IMG/VR virus record: IMGVR_UViG_3300044638_007832
Span: 1-26,213 of that record
DNA: 26,213 nt
Source of the DNA: a virus
Strand: one strand, 5' to 3'
The notes beneath the pieces were generated by a model. That model had not been told where the DNA came from and ran no database searches. It saw only the letters and a list, made by a program, of their open reading frames with translations. Both the position numbers and the translations under genes were made by a program. Below are positions 16,101 to 22,647 of the stretch, piece after piece; the first letter of the stretch is position 1, and each line of letters begins with the position of its first letter.

Positions 16101-19100
16101 AAATATCAGAAACAGGTCTAGATGAAAAATTTAGAGAAGCTGGATCTGATGTCGAAAAAATGACAGAAGCTATAAAAGCTTATGAAATGGAAAGAATGGC
16201 TGGCGCTAAGAGAGTTGCTGAATCGGCAAATAGAATGTCTAAAAAGGATTTATCTATTGAAGAATTGGGTAAAAAGGGAATTTTGAGAACAGAAAAAGCG
16301 GCAGTAACTAAATACGCTCAAAATCAAGGTCTTGGCGGCGCTACTTCAAGTTATGTGGTGATGGAAGATGTGATAGCTAGCACAGGAGAAGCTGGAGAAG
16401 CTAATTTTAAAAAGATAGTTACTCAAAATAGTCAACTTTTTGCTGATTTAGAGAATGTTCAAAACCAGTTAGAAGGAAATTTTGCAGAATTTGCAACAGA
16501 ATTTAAATCTCAATTTTCTGATTTGGTTTTTAATCAAGGAGAATTGTCTGATATGCTTAAAAAGTATAATGTTACTGGAGTAGACGCAAATGCTTTAGCT
16601 ATTCAACTTCAAGAAGTAGCAAAAGATAATGGTGACTATGGAAAATTTATAGTTAATAATTTTGATAAAATTATTGAAGGTTTAGTAAGCGGAAAATATA
16701 AAACAGCAGCAGAAGCCGCTAAAGCTCAAAAAGAAATTGCACAAAGACAAGAAGGTGTTCGTCAAAAGCTATTTCAATATTCTCAGGCTATCGAACAAGC
16801 TATTGCAAATACAGCAATGCAGATTGAAAATTATGATTTTGAAAAGAGTTTTGGAAAACTAAATTTAGAAAAATCATCTCAATTAATTAATGATGGATTA
16901 GCCGCCATCTCTAAAAATATAGATAATGCTTTTAAAAATCAATTTGATTTATTAGTTGGAGAAACTGCAAATATTCAACAAAAGAAAATGTTGGATTTTG
17001 ATGCTGCGAATTTTGAAAGGGGTTTTGAATTGCAAAAACAATCTAGAACTTTAGGCAGATCAAAAGAACTAGTCACTGTTCTTCAAGGAGCTTTAGAAGA
17101 AACCGCTGCTGGAAATATAGATCAAGTTGTAGAAGCTTTTCAAAAAACAGGAAAAGTTGACATCTCTACTATATCTGGTCTTAAAAAAGGAGAAGAATCA
17201 AAAAGAGCTATACAAGCTTTTAATTTAACTACAAGTTTAGAAGAAAAAGCGGCTAAAAATAAAGACGACAATGCGCGTAAAACTTTTATGGCCGAACAGG
17301 CTTATGCTAATAAATCTTTGGAATTAAAAACTGCTGTTGGAAAACTAGATTACGATCTTTCAGAAAGACGTTATAAAAATACTTTACGCGAAAAAGAATT
17401 AGTAGATAGCATTACTAATCAAAATAAACAGATTCAGATTAAAGGACAAGCTGAGATCGAAAGAAGTCGCATCGAAACAGAAAGTCCTTATTTCATGCTT
17501 GGAAGAGGGGAATTTGCTATTAGTGATGAAAAGAGAGCTAGAGAAGCGCAGAATACTCAAAAAGGTTTTGAGTTAGAAGCGAGACAAGCAATTGCTGATG
17601 CAGAAATAGCTAGAATACAAAGAGAAGTATTTGCCGATAATACTGATGCGACATTGCAAAATACAACAGCTATAGAAGACTTGATTATGGCTATGACACA
17701 GGAAGGCGCTAAAAATTTTGAAACACAGACCAATAAAATTGCAGAGCTTGACAAGCAAATTCAAAATGTTGGATCAACTATATCTGATGAAGCAATGCAA
17801 AGAGATCCTTTAATTGTGCAAAAAGAGAGAAAAAAATTAGAAGAAGAAAAACAAAAAATTCTTTCTTCTTCTGAATACGCTTCTGGCAAAGCGGCTTCCG
17901 ACTTAAGAAATAGGCAGATAGAAATGCAAGTCGCTAGACAAGAATTGCAAAACCGCAGAACTAAAGGAGGATCTTTTGGTTCAATGGATTTGTCTTCTAT
18001 AAAAGATCCAGTTAATTATTTAAAAGAAAGAGCTTCAGAAGAAAGAAAGATTTTGCAGACTTTAGAAGATCAAAAGGAAAGTCTAGTTATTCAATCAGAA
18101 GAAGGAAATTTAACTCTTGAGCAATCTCAAAAGTTAAAAACTCTTGATGAACAAATAGCTAAACAAAGAAGCGTTGTCAATGATGTTGACAATGCAAACC
18201 TTTCTATACAAGAAAAAATAACAACAGAAAAAACTCGTCAAAATCAACTTGATAAAGATAGAGAAAAGAGGGGTAAATTTGGTACAGGAGTTTCTAAAGC
18301 TCTTGGAGACATAAGAACAGAAATTGATACTTTTGAAGAAAGGCTTGGAGGAACAACCGTAACCGCTTTCAGAGATGGTTTGGTTGGAGCCATGGATGCT
18401 GCAATAAACAGGACTGATGATCTTGGAAGTGCGTTGTTAGAAGTCGCTGGAGGATTCTTAAAGAGTATACAAAATGCAATGTTCCAACAAATTGCTAATC
18501 AGATAGTCAGTGGAGCAGGTTTTGCAATTGGTAAGCAAAAAGGTGGGGTCATACACGCTCAGGCTGGCATGTATATTAGCGATGCTGGAAGAACTGGTGA
18601 CGTTAATCCAGCCATGCTTGAAGATGGAGAATATGTATTAAATAGAAAAACAGTTAAAGCTTTGGGTGGTCCAAAAGAAATAGATAAACTTAATTTTGGG
18701 ATGTTTCCAAGATTTGGCGTTGGAGCTAGAAGATTTGCTAATGGTGGAAACACTGGAAGTATGCAAGCTGCTGCTTCAATGAATGAACCTTTTGCTGAAT
18801 TAAGTGAGTTTGGAAAAGAAAATAATCCTGAATATCAAAAATATTTAGAAAGAATAAGAGCAGAACAAGCCAAAAAAGATGCAAAGAAAGCCCAAAGAAG
18901 CGCATTAATAAGATCTTTAATTGGTACAGCTTTGACAACTGGATTAATGATGGGTGTCGGTTCTTTAGCTAAAGGAATGGGTCCAAAAGGTGCAGGTGGA
19001 GCATCAGCACCTAAAGGTCCAGGAATTGATAAACCAGCTGATTTAGGATATGGAGTTGGATCATCAAGTACGACATCTTTAGCCATAGGAACTGGCGGTC

Positions 19101-19531
19101 AAACGGGTGGTTTATTTTCAGGAAAACGATTTGCAAATGGTGGTTATCTTCCTTATGGAAACAGATTAAACGATAGTATTCCAGCTTTACTAAGTGGCGG
19201 CGAATATATTGTTAATAGTAAAGCCGTTAGAAAGTATGGAGTTGGCGGACTAAATAGAATCAATTCTGGAGTCGCTAGATTCCAAGATGGAGGTTTGGTT
19301 GGTGACACAGCAAAAACAAACGCCAATACAGAATCTTCAACTTCCAATAATGTTAGCGTTAATATTACAGTTAATGCTACAGATGGTAAAGCTCAGAATG
19401 AACAGTCTTCTGCTGACGGAGGAGACGATAAAAACAGAGCTTTGGGTAACAAGATTAAAGAAGTTGTTCTACAAGTTATCACAAATGAGCAAAGAACTGG
19501 CGGCTTGTTGGATTCCACAAAGAAAAAATAA
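10145..19531 (+). CDS. Tape measure protein with embedded enzyme-like domains
   Basis: A 3128-residue protein. Residues about 40-390 match the TP901-type tape measure core: AFGASTAVIGGVGKAF, then SASSFQDAAKA-like helices, and GGAVIGNALKTIFTRLQR near 250-267. A hydrophobic segment lies at about 419-465. Residues 627-1713 carry at least seven G-F-I-P-N-F-A/S motifs separating five enzyme-like domains (listed separately). A second hydrophobic, Gly/Ala-rich segment (1876-1928) is followed by long helices to about 2790 (many Q/E/K, coiled-coil-like), then two copies of a G-E-Y-V/I repeat near the C-terminus and an N/S/T-rich tail. Tape measure length sets tail length. If only the non-cargo part counts (about 1970 residues at 1.5 angstrom each), the tail would be about 300 nm. 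No frameshift or interruption is seen. No Shine-Dalgarno site is visible before the ATG. Confidence 0.95.
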   Translation: MAVQISVQASQTALAQSIAQGVAAFNARYASQNQLNLQINAGSFTQPLGRITGNLKEFESALAASNARVLAFGASTAVIGGVGKAFREIANVTIEVEKNITDINRVLGLSTDKLQKFSSDLFGVAKLTASSFQDAAKASLEFSRQGLNAEDTLKKTADAMTLVRLTGVSATQAVEDLTAATNAFKETGLTTNDILNKIVAVEQQFAVSADDLTSAVSRTGQAAKEAGVNFDQLNALVASAQEKTARGGAVIGNALKTIFTRLQRTETLDQLENFNIAVRDIEGNVLPAIQILQNFAGAYKDLSSAQKASLSEQVAGVYQVNILKSIVTDLNEKQGVYNRALDYGTQATNEAEQANAKLNLTLAALISQTGTNLQQLSNNIGKVTFEPVFKSLVSPFNDAVTYINDLLEGEGIGSQFANGLLLGIKNILSGPGLVGAVAVIGKVITNTFSYASSALPALFGITTETQKRKNIEEAVLKIIQSQSQVSLALRGQQGNLVAQSQTLFNLAQAQTAEYQQQLATAKQLAAALTPRNITVGQAGLQVGKIKAGGYIPRDVQNAEVMGAAIGGYKAGKVINAPVGGVMNTAEKIKYIPGFAQPFINPPAGSKAGRMHRIKSINQTGVDPYAANGFLPNFAIPQAYVEEKYDNVVKGKTPNKLRNSYSLNIDGLPSDRLNADLNLDFKGTKIDAGYSNADEIPTRNKYFDQIYGQIKIVKFLEKEMLTNAVDSIWEKVTSGKNDYSPDDSILKLLLSPDLTKQAFNRALLKNNVSLQDLRDKYNRSIGGQPLQNKTFKTVKTKRELKTPKDFQESLSGDKNNFIGSFYEGILLNNLKGYVLADNEYSAVDLVGDKYNLSLPPLEAKGGQAELDQLIRKGIRSSSLKADDKTGPENFGRLVVVQPYGSGLAYNSGFIPNFSPIIDDNYFDKHAFPGGTAIGPIPDKAIQNILDRQRKRQMTYLDFDRTLVRTMGDIAYAKVAPEQKKGVLQKMFLDKEARLKDVKGSKLTQFGELLRQKIQQKIIDPSLLGLMTASDETPGMPEYISSIWGIQKRNQVYSAKPGTKEARLASLGVSANGFIPNFATGLSPKVTRLPWLKSFANKEWFNRFPWFNDIDLKNTSQNMDYNPYTGERKLIAGSEMFRELNFLTHGNNKNITTGNSPLFSYLYEEYVRDILNEVTKNKSIKDAEEAGFPMRDKYGNPTKFDPFKAANTAPMDALIRNRAGRIGGIEIKGGTEENWKTKDILKKEQDFETQNPGSTLGRRTRVYSNMYKGTDFLTKGLLKRLGVDKAKTITNKLISFYADKIAGHESEIESNWRNNKGLSGGFIPNFSMGDRMRENMMQNNLRPIVHDLKTGKEAYAQPGIKGKEYLYHKDAYNAELKTAGADINDYDFAELPNLVRGFIYPNGTITWDYSEKQQEALQDPNVKAKILAKLNAVQTRIPKPIPTKAKRISPLAAFRNEGFIPNFADPKIKINSGKDAVESFYSKNSEVKGKKLTGGVIAFPIPQTTDLYSVGSSAVNIQGSGFGIPLYDAVLAEISKRGGWLTSDRLTVSDKAKRIWDGYRKLRTGDVNSKKLPMKNWFLDPAFNGGSYEFPMNPQDLSKYKSTWPSENDPIWSLQYAYQFKKSKLDELVKNNMASGFIPNFAYQQAVMSLEESMSGNKAILDKTTGPFPFVRNSSQPNFASAVADHGGVKNALSDSMAGQKAAGLMANGNIPNFAAPNPITLTGKGYAGNAKVEQAINNYLKSIDILTISNGDIRKALDGLYKTLGLTGQEFEKLKKEVVAHAKAEKKAAQAFIGPMPQQNTATTAAAAVPLGPPNPTALQSARLRASSFGRKANTFAQGIGNNLAFTLGAPLIAGQLESAITRGRDRSEMSVGERFAGSAISSGLTNISTGASLGTALAPILGPLAPFGPAIGAATGAIVGLGTAAFGASDNLEDLQKKAENYRNQTQEAIQSGKGIIDTVKALGNLDPNSLEAFDANQKLEEYFVKISETGLDEKFREAGSDVEKMTEAIKAYEMERMAGAKRVAESANRMSKKDLSIEELGKKGILRTEKAAVTKYAQNQGLGGATSSYVVMEDVIASTGEAGEANFKKIVTQNSQLFADLENVQNQLEGNFAEFATEFKSQFSDLVFNQGELSDMLKKYNVTGVDANALAIQLQEVAKDNGDYGKFIVNNFDKIIEGLVSGKYKTAAEAAKAQKEIAQRQEGVRQKLFQYSQAIEQAIANTAMQIENYDFEKSFGKLNLEKSSQLINDGLAAISKNIDNAFKNQFDLLVGETANIQQKKMLDFDAANFERGFELQKQSRTLGRSKELVTVLQGALEETAAGNIDQVVEAFQKTGKVDISTISGLKKGEESKRAIQAFNLTTSLEEKAAKNKDDNARKTFMAEQAYANKSLELKTAVGKLDYDLSERRYKNTLREKELVDSITNQNKQIQIKGQAEIERSRIETESPYFMLGRGEFAISDEKRAREAQNTQKGFELEARQAIADAEIARIQREVFADNTDATLQNTTAIEDLIMAMTQEGAKNFETQTNKIAELDKQIQNVGSTISDEAMQRDPLIVQKERKKLEEEKQKILSSSEYASGKAASDLRNRQIEMQVARQELQNRRTKGGSFGSMDLSSIKDPVNYLKERASEERKILQTLEDQKESLVIQSEEGNLTLEQSQKLKTLDEQIAKQRSVVNDVDNANLSIQEKITTEKTRQNQLDKDREKRGKFGTGVSKALGDIRTEIDTFEERLGGTTVTAFRDGLVGAMDAAINRTDDLGSALLEVAGGFLKSIQNAMFQQIANQIVSGAGFAIGKQKGGVIHAQAGMYISDAGRTGDVNPAMLEDGEYVLNRKTVKALGGPKEIDKLNFGMFPRFGVGARRFANGGNTGSMQAAASMNEPFAELSEFGKENNPEYQKYLERIRAEQAKKDAKKAQRSALIRSLIGTALTTGLMMGVGSLAKGMGPKGAGGASAPKGPGIDKPADLGYGVGSSSTTSLAIGTGGQTGGLFSGKRFANGGYLPYGNRLNDSIPALLSGGEYIVNSKAVRKYGVGGLNRINSGVARFQDGGLVGDTAKTNANTESSTSNNVSVNITVNATDGKAQNEQSSADGGDDKNRALGNKIKEVVLQVITNEQRTGGLLDSTKKK
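12047..12856 (+). other. Tape measure cargo domain 1: PD-(D/E)XK nuclease-like
   Basis: Residues 635-904 of the tape measure protein. The segment SFYEGILLNNLKG holds E822. A strand with D843 follows (SAVDLVG), and 13 residues later LEAKGG holds E857-x-K859. This E ... D-x13-E-x-K pattern on a strand pair is the signature of PD-(D/E)XK nucleases. The first half of the segment (about 640-800) is not recognised and may be a separate helper domain. The residue pattern is visible; the fold is an inference. Confidence 0.55.
12884..13351 (+). other. Tape measure cargo domain 2: HAD-like phosphatase
   Basis: Residues 914-1069. Motif I is YLDFDRTLVRT with nucleophile D956 and acid D958, then T960. 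Motif II is LMTAS with T1026 (the position after a hydrophobic strand). Motif III is a lysine in AKPGTKEARLASLG (K1054 or K1058). The usual order and spacing of the superfamily hold, but the acidic motif IV expected afterwards is missing before the next F-I-P-N-F repeat, so activity may be altered or absent. Probable role: phosphatase or phosphate binder; substrate unknown. Confidence 0.65.
13376..14098 (+). other. Tape measure cargo domain 3: second PD-(D/E)XK nuclease-like domain
   Basis: Residues 1078-1318. A helix with E1162/E1163 (YLYEEYVRDIL) is followed by a strand with D1210 (APMDALIRN) and, 13 residues on, E1224-I-K1226-G-G. The D-x13-E-x-K-G-G core is spaced exactly as in cargo domain 1, although the two domains share little other sequence. 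After the core come helices with several lysines. It suggests a second, diverged nuclease-type module in the same protein. Confidence 0.58.
14120..14509 (+). other. Tape measure cargo domain 4: unrecognised
   Basis: Residues 1326-1455, about 130 residues between two F-I-P-N-F repeats. Visible pieces: RPIVHDLKTGKEAYAQPG, a helix with the K-D-A-Y-N-A-E-L pattern, and NLVRGFIYPNGTITWDYSEK, which reads like an edge strand and turn. I do not recognise a family. Confidence 0.5.
14531..15043 (+). other. Tape measure cargo domain 5: possible GNAT-like domain
   Basis: Residues 1463-1633. A strand SSAVNIQGSGFGIPLYDAVLAE (G1517 to about E1530) has the form of the acetyl-CoA-binding turn (G-x-G/F-G-x-x-L-Y). 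It is followed by WLTSDRLTVSDKAKRIWDGYRKL, where S-D ... S-x-x-A-x-x-I-W resembles the late helix of phage GNAT-like proteins. The second half (about 1560-1633) is rich in aromatic and proline residues and not assigned. Confidence is moderate at best because GNAT motifs are short. Confidence 0.42.
18542..19294 (+). repeat. Two C-terminal G-E-Y repeats in the tape measure protein
   Basis: Copy 1 (18542-18748) contains LEDGEYVLNRKTVKALGG and ends in RFANGG. Copy 2 (19130-19294) starts with FANGG, holds DSIPALLSGGEYIVNSKAVRKYGVGG, and ends in RFQDGG. This unit (N-G-G ... D/S-I-P-A-x-L-x-x-G-E-Y-x-x-x-x-x-A-V-x-x-x-G) is common near the C-terminus of tape measure proteins and may contact the tail tip complex or hold the tape measure in the tail. 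Confidence 0.75.
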
Positions 19532-19534
19532 CAA

Positions 19535-20641
19535 ATGAAAAATAAAGCTCAAGCACAATATAATCAAAAAGTATTTTTGGAAGGAGTAAAACTAAAAGGT
19601 GTTACTTCTGTTGATGGATCGTATACTCATTCAGTTATGCCAATAAATGTGCTTGGTCAAGGAGCGATTAAAACTGTTATCGCCGATGTTCCACAGGCTG
19701 ATTTTTCTATAAGTAGAAATATTGCTTTTGCTGATATCTTTAATCCTTTTACAGGAGTTGTGGAAAGGTTGCGAGGCTCTTTAAATTATGGAGATAAGAT
19801 ATTTGGATTTGAAGATGGTTATTTATCTTCTTATTCATATGATGTATCTTATGGAGACGTTCCGCAAACTAATATTGGTATAAAAGTTTATGGAGACATT
19901 GGAAGCGGAATGTATTTATCAAACTCTTCTAATCCTCAATTTGTAGGAATAGATGGAACATTGAATGCAACAGGTGATTATAATGATGCAGAAGATATAC
20001 CAATATATCCTGCAAACATTGTTTTGTCTTGCAGAAACAGTAGTACAAATAGAGTTAAATCTTTTTCTTTCTCTAGTAATATAAATTACGATGTTATATA
20101 TGGCGTAAATTCTATAAAGCCAATTCAGGTTTCTATAAAATATCCTATTGAAGTTATGGTGGATTTCACCCTTGAAGTGGATGATTACGAAACAAAAAGA
20201 ATGACAGATATGTTAGTAACTGGTATTGCAGATCCATTTACAATCGATGTTTTTGGAACAGTTTTCGAAGATCAACCAATTTATACACAAACTTTTACTT
20301 TCAATGGTCCATTATTAACTCCTTTAGAGGCTGGCGATGGAACTCCTTTGTTATTTAATAGAAAGCCAGGTTTTAATAGTAATTTTGTAGGACCGATTCC
20401 AGAAAGTTCAGAATCTTATAATTATATTAAATTATTTAGTTTTTCTTATTCTCCAGATACTAGCAAGCTAGTTTCTGAACAAGTTTCAGCGTCTGCTGAT
20501 GACGTAACCAATGTAAAATTAAGTTATATAACATATGTTAATAAAACTTCTCAGAACTCTGATATCTTTTTTAATCAATATAAAAATGATCAAATTATTT
20601 ATCAATCTGCTGCACAAGCTTTTGAAGAACAAAACAAGTAA
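19535..20641 (+). CDS. Putative tail tube/hub-like structural protein
   Basis: A 368-residue beta-rich protein starting 3 bases after the tape measure stop. It has an N-terminal strand block (DFSISRNIAFADIFNPFTGV) followed by GSLNYGDKIFGFEDGYLSSY. A second, similar block around 195-240 reads FSFSSNINYDVIYGVNSI, then IEVMVDFTLEVDDYETKRM. Both blocks recall the strand-loop-strand units of the tube-like protein at 4950-6377, so this may be the distal tail tube, hub or an adaptor with a duplicated tube fold. The C-terminal region has IKLFSFSYSPDTSKLVSEQ and ends in a helix. Position after the tape measure gene fits a distal tail (Dit-like) role. There is no signal peptide. Confidence 0.62.
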   Translation: MKNKAQAQYNQKVFLEGVKLKGVTSVDGSYTHSVMPINVLGQGAIKTVIADVPQADFSISRNIAFADIFNPFTGVVERLRGSLNYGDKIFGFEDGYLSSYSYDVSYGDVPQTNIGIKVYGDIGSGMYLSNSSNPQFVGIDGTLNATGDYNDAEDIPIYPANIVLSCRNSSTNRVKSFSFSSNINYDVIYGVNSIKPIQVSIKYPIEVMVDFTLEVDDYETKRMTDMLVTGIADPFTIDVFGTVFEDQPIYTQTFTFNGPLLTPLEAGDGTPLLFNRKPGFNSNFVGPIPESSESYNYIKLFSFSYSPDTSKLVSEQVSASADDVTNVKLSYITYVNKTSQNSDIFFNQYKNDQIIYQSAAQAFEEQNK

Positions 20642-20673
20642 TTTAAAAAAATAGAGTGTAAATTAATATATAT

Positions 20674-22647
20674 ATGGCAGAAACAATTCCAGATCTAGAT
20701 CAAGTATCTTCGATACCTCAAAACGCTTTGTTTCTTTTGAGCTATTCGGGCGCAGCTTCTCAAGTTGTATCTTTTGAGGATTTGTCAAAAAACTTTAATT
20801 TTGTACAACCTGTTTCTGGAAATGACATGTTGTTTGGAATTCAAGATACGCCAGTAATACGAATAGTTAATAGTAATAGATATATTGCGATATCGCCAAC
20901 TGGATCTTTTTCTCCATTGTCAGCGTTTCATATTAGTGGGGCTTCTGGAATTAATAATGTTTTCACTCTTCAGAATCATACTGGAGCAAGTGGCGCAATT
21001 AGATTTTATGATGAAACAGGTTCTTGGTATCTTTTAAAAGATGGATACAATAATTTTTCTATCAGCGGAGTATTTAGCACAAATATTCAAAACAATAGTC
21101 TTTTAATTTCAAATGATGGATCTATTTTAATTACGGATGGGTCTTTATATTCTTATGATACAGTAGATTCGGATGTTAATATTCAGTTTTCTGTAGCAAC
21201 AGGCATAAGATTTAGTTTCGATGATAATACTAACGCTGGAGATATTACATTAAGTACTAGTGGAATTAATTTTGATTCTGATGTTTATATAGGATATAAT
21301 ACAGGAGCAAATACAATTACTGGAGCATTTTTTGGTCTTAGTGGTGCTGTATTCGTAGACAAAGATGATGCTACAGTAAGAGTTGGAAACACAAATAGAA
21401 ACACAGACGCAAGACTAACGATTTCAAATGTTGTCGTTGACGGTTCTCCTTATAAAACATTATTGATAGAAGATGCTGGTGTTCCTAATTTATTTTTTAG
21501 AAATACAGGAACACTTCCAAATCTTACGGCTTCAATAATGTATAATCAGCCAGTCTCGCAATTACATTTTGCAAGAAACAAGACAGCGGCGACTGTTGAT
21601 ACCACTGATCCTGTAATTTTTGATTTGGCTAACGGAAGATTAGGATTAGGAGGAATAGATCCTACATATCCATTAGATGTTACTGGAACTTCTTCATTTT
21701 TATCTCGTTACCAAAGTTATTCTCAATCTGCATTTTCAAGAATGCAAAGTAATTATGCTACTTCAAGTGGTCCAGTTGATTATGTTGCAACTGCCTATGG
21801 ATCAGGTGATTTTAACTCATTTATAATTGGATACGATTTTGATAAAGCTACAGTTGGTCCTTCTGGCCCAGCTTCTGGTCCAACAACAAGAGTAGGACAA
21901 TTCTTCTTTCAAACTGGAAATGCTTCTAATGTTTATGACGCTTCAAGAAACATAGTCACCATTTCAGATCAAGGAGATATAAATAACAAAGGATTATATA
22001 CTAGTGATGATAATTTTTGTTATGGTAAGTTTATTGATATTCATCGCGCATCGAATTTAACGGGCGGTGCAGTTTATTTAAATTTAGATAATATAGATTA
22101 TGGATTCAACCAATCTGGAAGCGCAGCGTACCATGCTCTTTTTCCAGCTTCAGGGAGAATAATTGGCGTTGATTTTATTTGCCAATTAAATAGCGGAATA
22201 TCTGATGGAACTGGATATTTAGTATTTAATAATTTTAGCGGAATGACGCTAAACAATGTTGGTGGAACAACATTTGTTAGTGGAATTTCTACTAGTGTTA
22301 ATAAAAGATTTTTTCAAGTTTGGGATGCTTATTCTAATGATTACTACGATTCTCCAACTCTATCAAACCATTGTTATGTTTCTGGAGTTATATCTGGTCA
22401 AGGATTTTTAAATTTAAAAGCTAGAATAAATAACTTTTCAGTAGGAAATAAATTTAATAACTCAGTTACCAAATTAGCTTTTAATCGTTACGATTATGGA
22501 AGTTGGGTAGCCTATGCTTTAAGAAATGATGGTTCTGGCGGAACGGTCTTTACTCCTTTGACTGGAGCAATGAACATAACAACAATGGCAGAATATTTTT
22601 ACGTTTCAGATACCGATTCAAGTGCTGGTTCTTACATTTCACAGTAA
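20674..22647 (+). CDS. Tail fibre-like structural protein
   Basis: A 657-residue protein rich in G, S, T, N and aromatic residues. Its N-terminal region (SIPQNALFLLSYSGAASQVV) looks like a helix that anchors fibres to the virion. The middle is a run of short strands and loops. Residues about 325-340 read GRLGLGGIDPTYPLDVTGTSS, the pattern seen in phage fibre and chaperone-region repeats (G-N-V-G-I-G-x-x-x-P-x-Y-x-L-D-V-x-G). A short Gly/Pro/Ser stretch (about 393-403) resembles a collagen-like linker. The C-terminal half is a beta-rich domain with G-S-G-G turns. The stop overlaps the next start by one base (TAATG). The domain pattern fits a side tail fibre or a baseplate-attached fibre. Confidence 0.65.
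   Translation: MAETIPDLDQVSSIPQNALFLLSYSGAASQVVSFEDLSKNFNFVQPVSGNDMLFGIQDTPVIRIVNSNRYIAISPTGSFSPLSAFHISGASGINNVFTLQNHTGASGAIRFYDETGSWYLLKDGYNNFSISGVFSTNIQNNSLLISNDGSILITDGSLYSYDTVDSDVNIQFSVATGIRFSFDDNTNAGDITLSTSGINFDSDVYIGYNTGANTITGAFFGLSGAVFVDKDDATVRVGNTNRNTDARLTISNVVVDGSPYKTLLIEDAGVPNLFFRNTGTLPNLTASIMYNQPVSQLHFARNKTAATVDTTDPVIFDLANGRLGLGGIDPTYPLDVTGTSSFLSRYQSYSQSAFSRMQSNYATSSGPVDYVATAYGSGDFNSFIIGYDFDKATVGPSGPASGPTTRVGQFFFQTGNASNVYDASRNIVTISDQGDINNKGLYTSDDNFCYGKFIDIHRASNLTGGAVYLNLDNIDYGFNQSGSAAYHALFPASGRIIGVDFICQLNSGISDGTGYLVFNNFSGMTLNNVGGTTFVSGISTSVNKRFFQVWDAYSNDYYDSPTLSNHCYVSGVISGQGFLNLKARINNFSVGNKFNNSVTKLAFNRYDYGSWVAYALRNDGSGGTVFTPLTGAMNITTMAEYFYVSDTDSSAGSYISQ

Noticed and set aside
19287-19538. 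Alternative-frame open reading frame over the end of the tape measure gene
   Set aside because: It has no family resemblance and covers the conserved C-terminus of the tape measure protein in another frame; no slip site joins the two.
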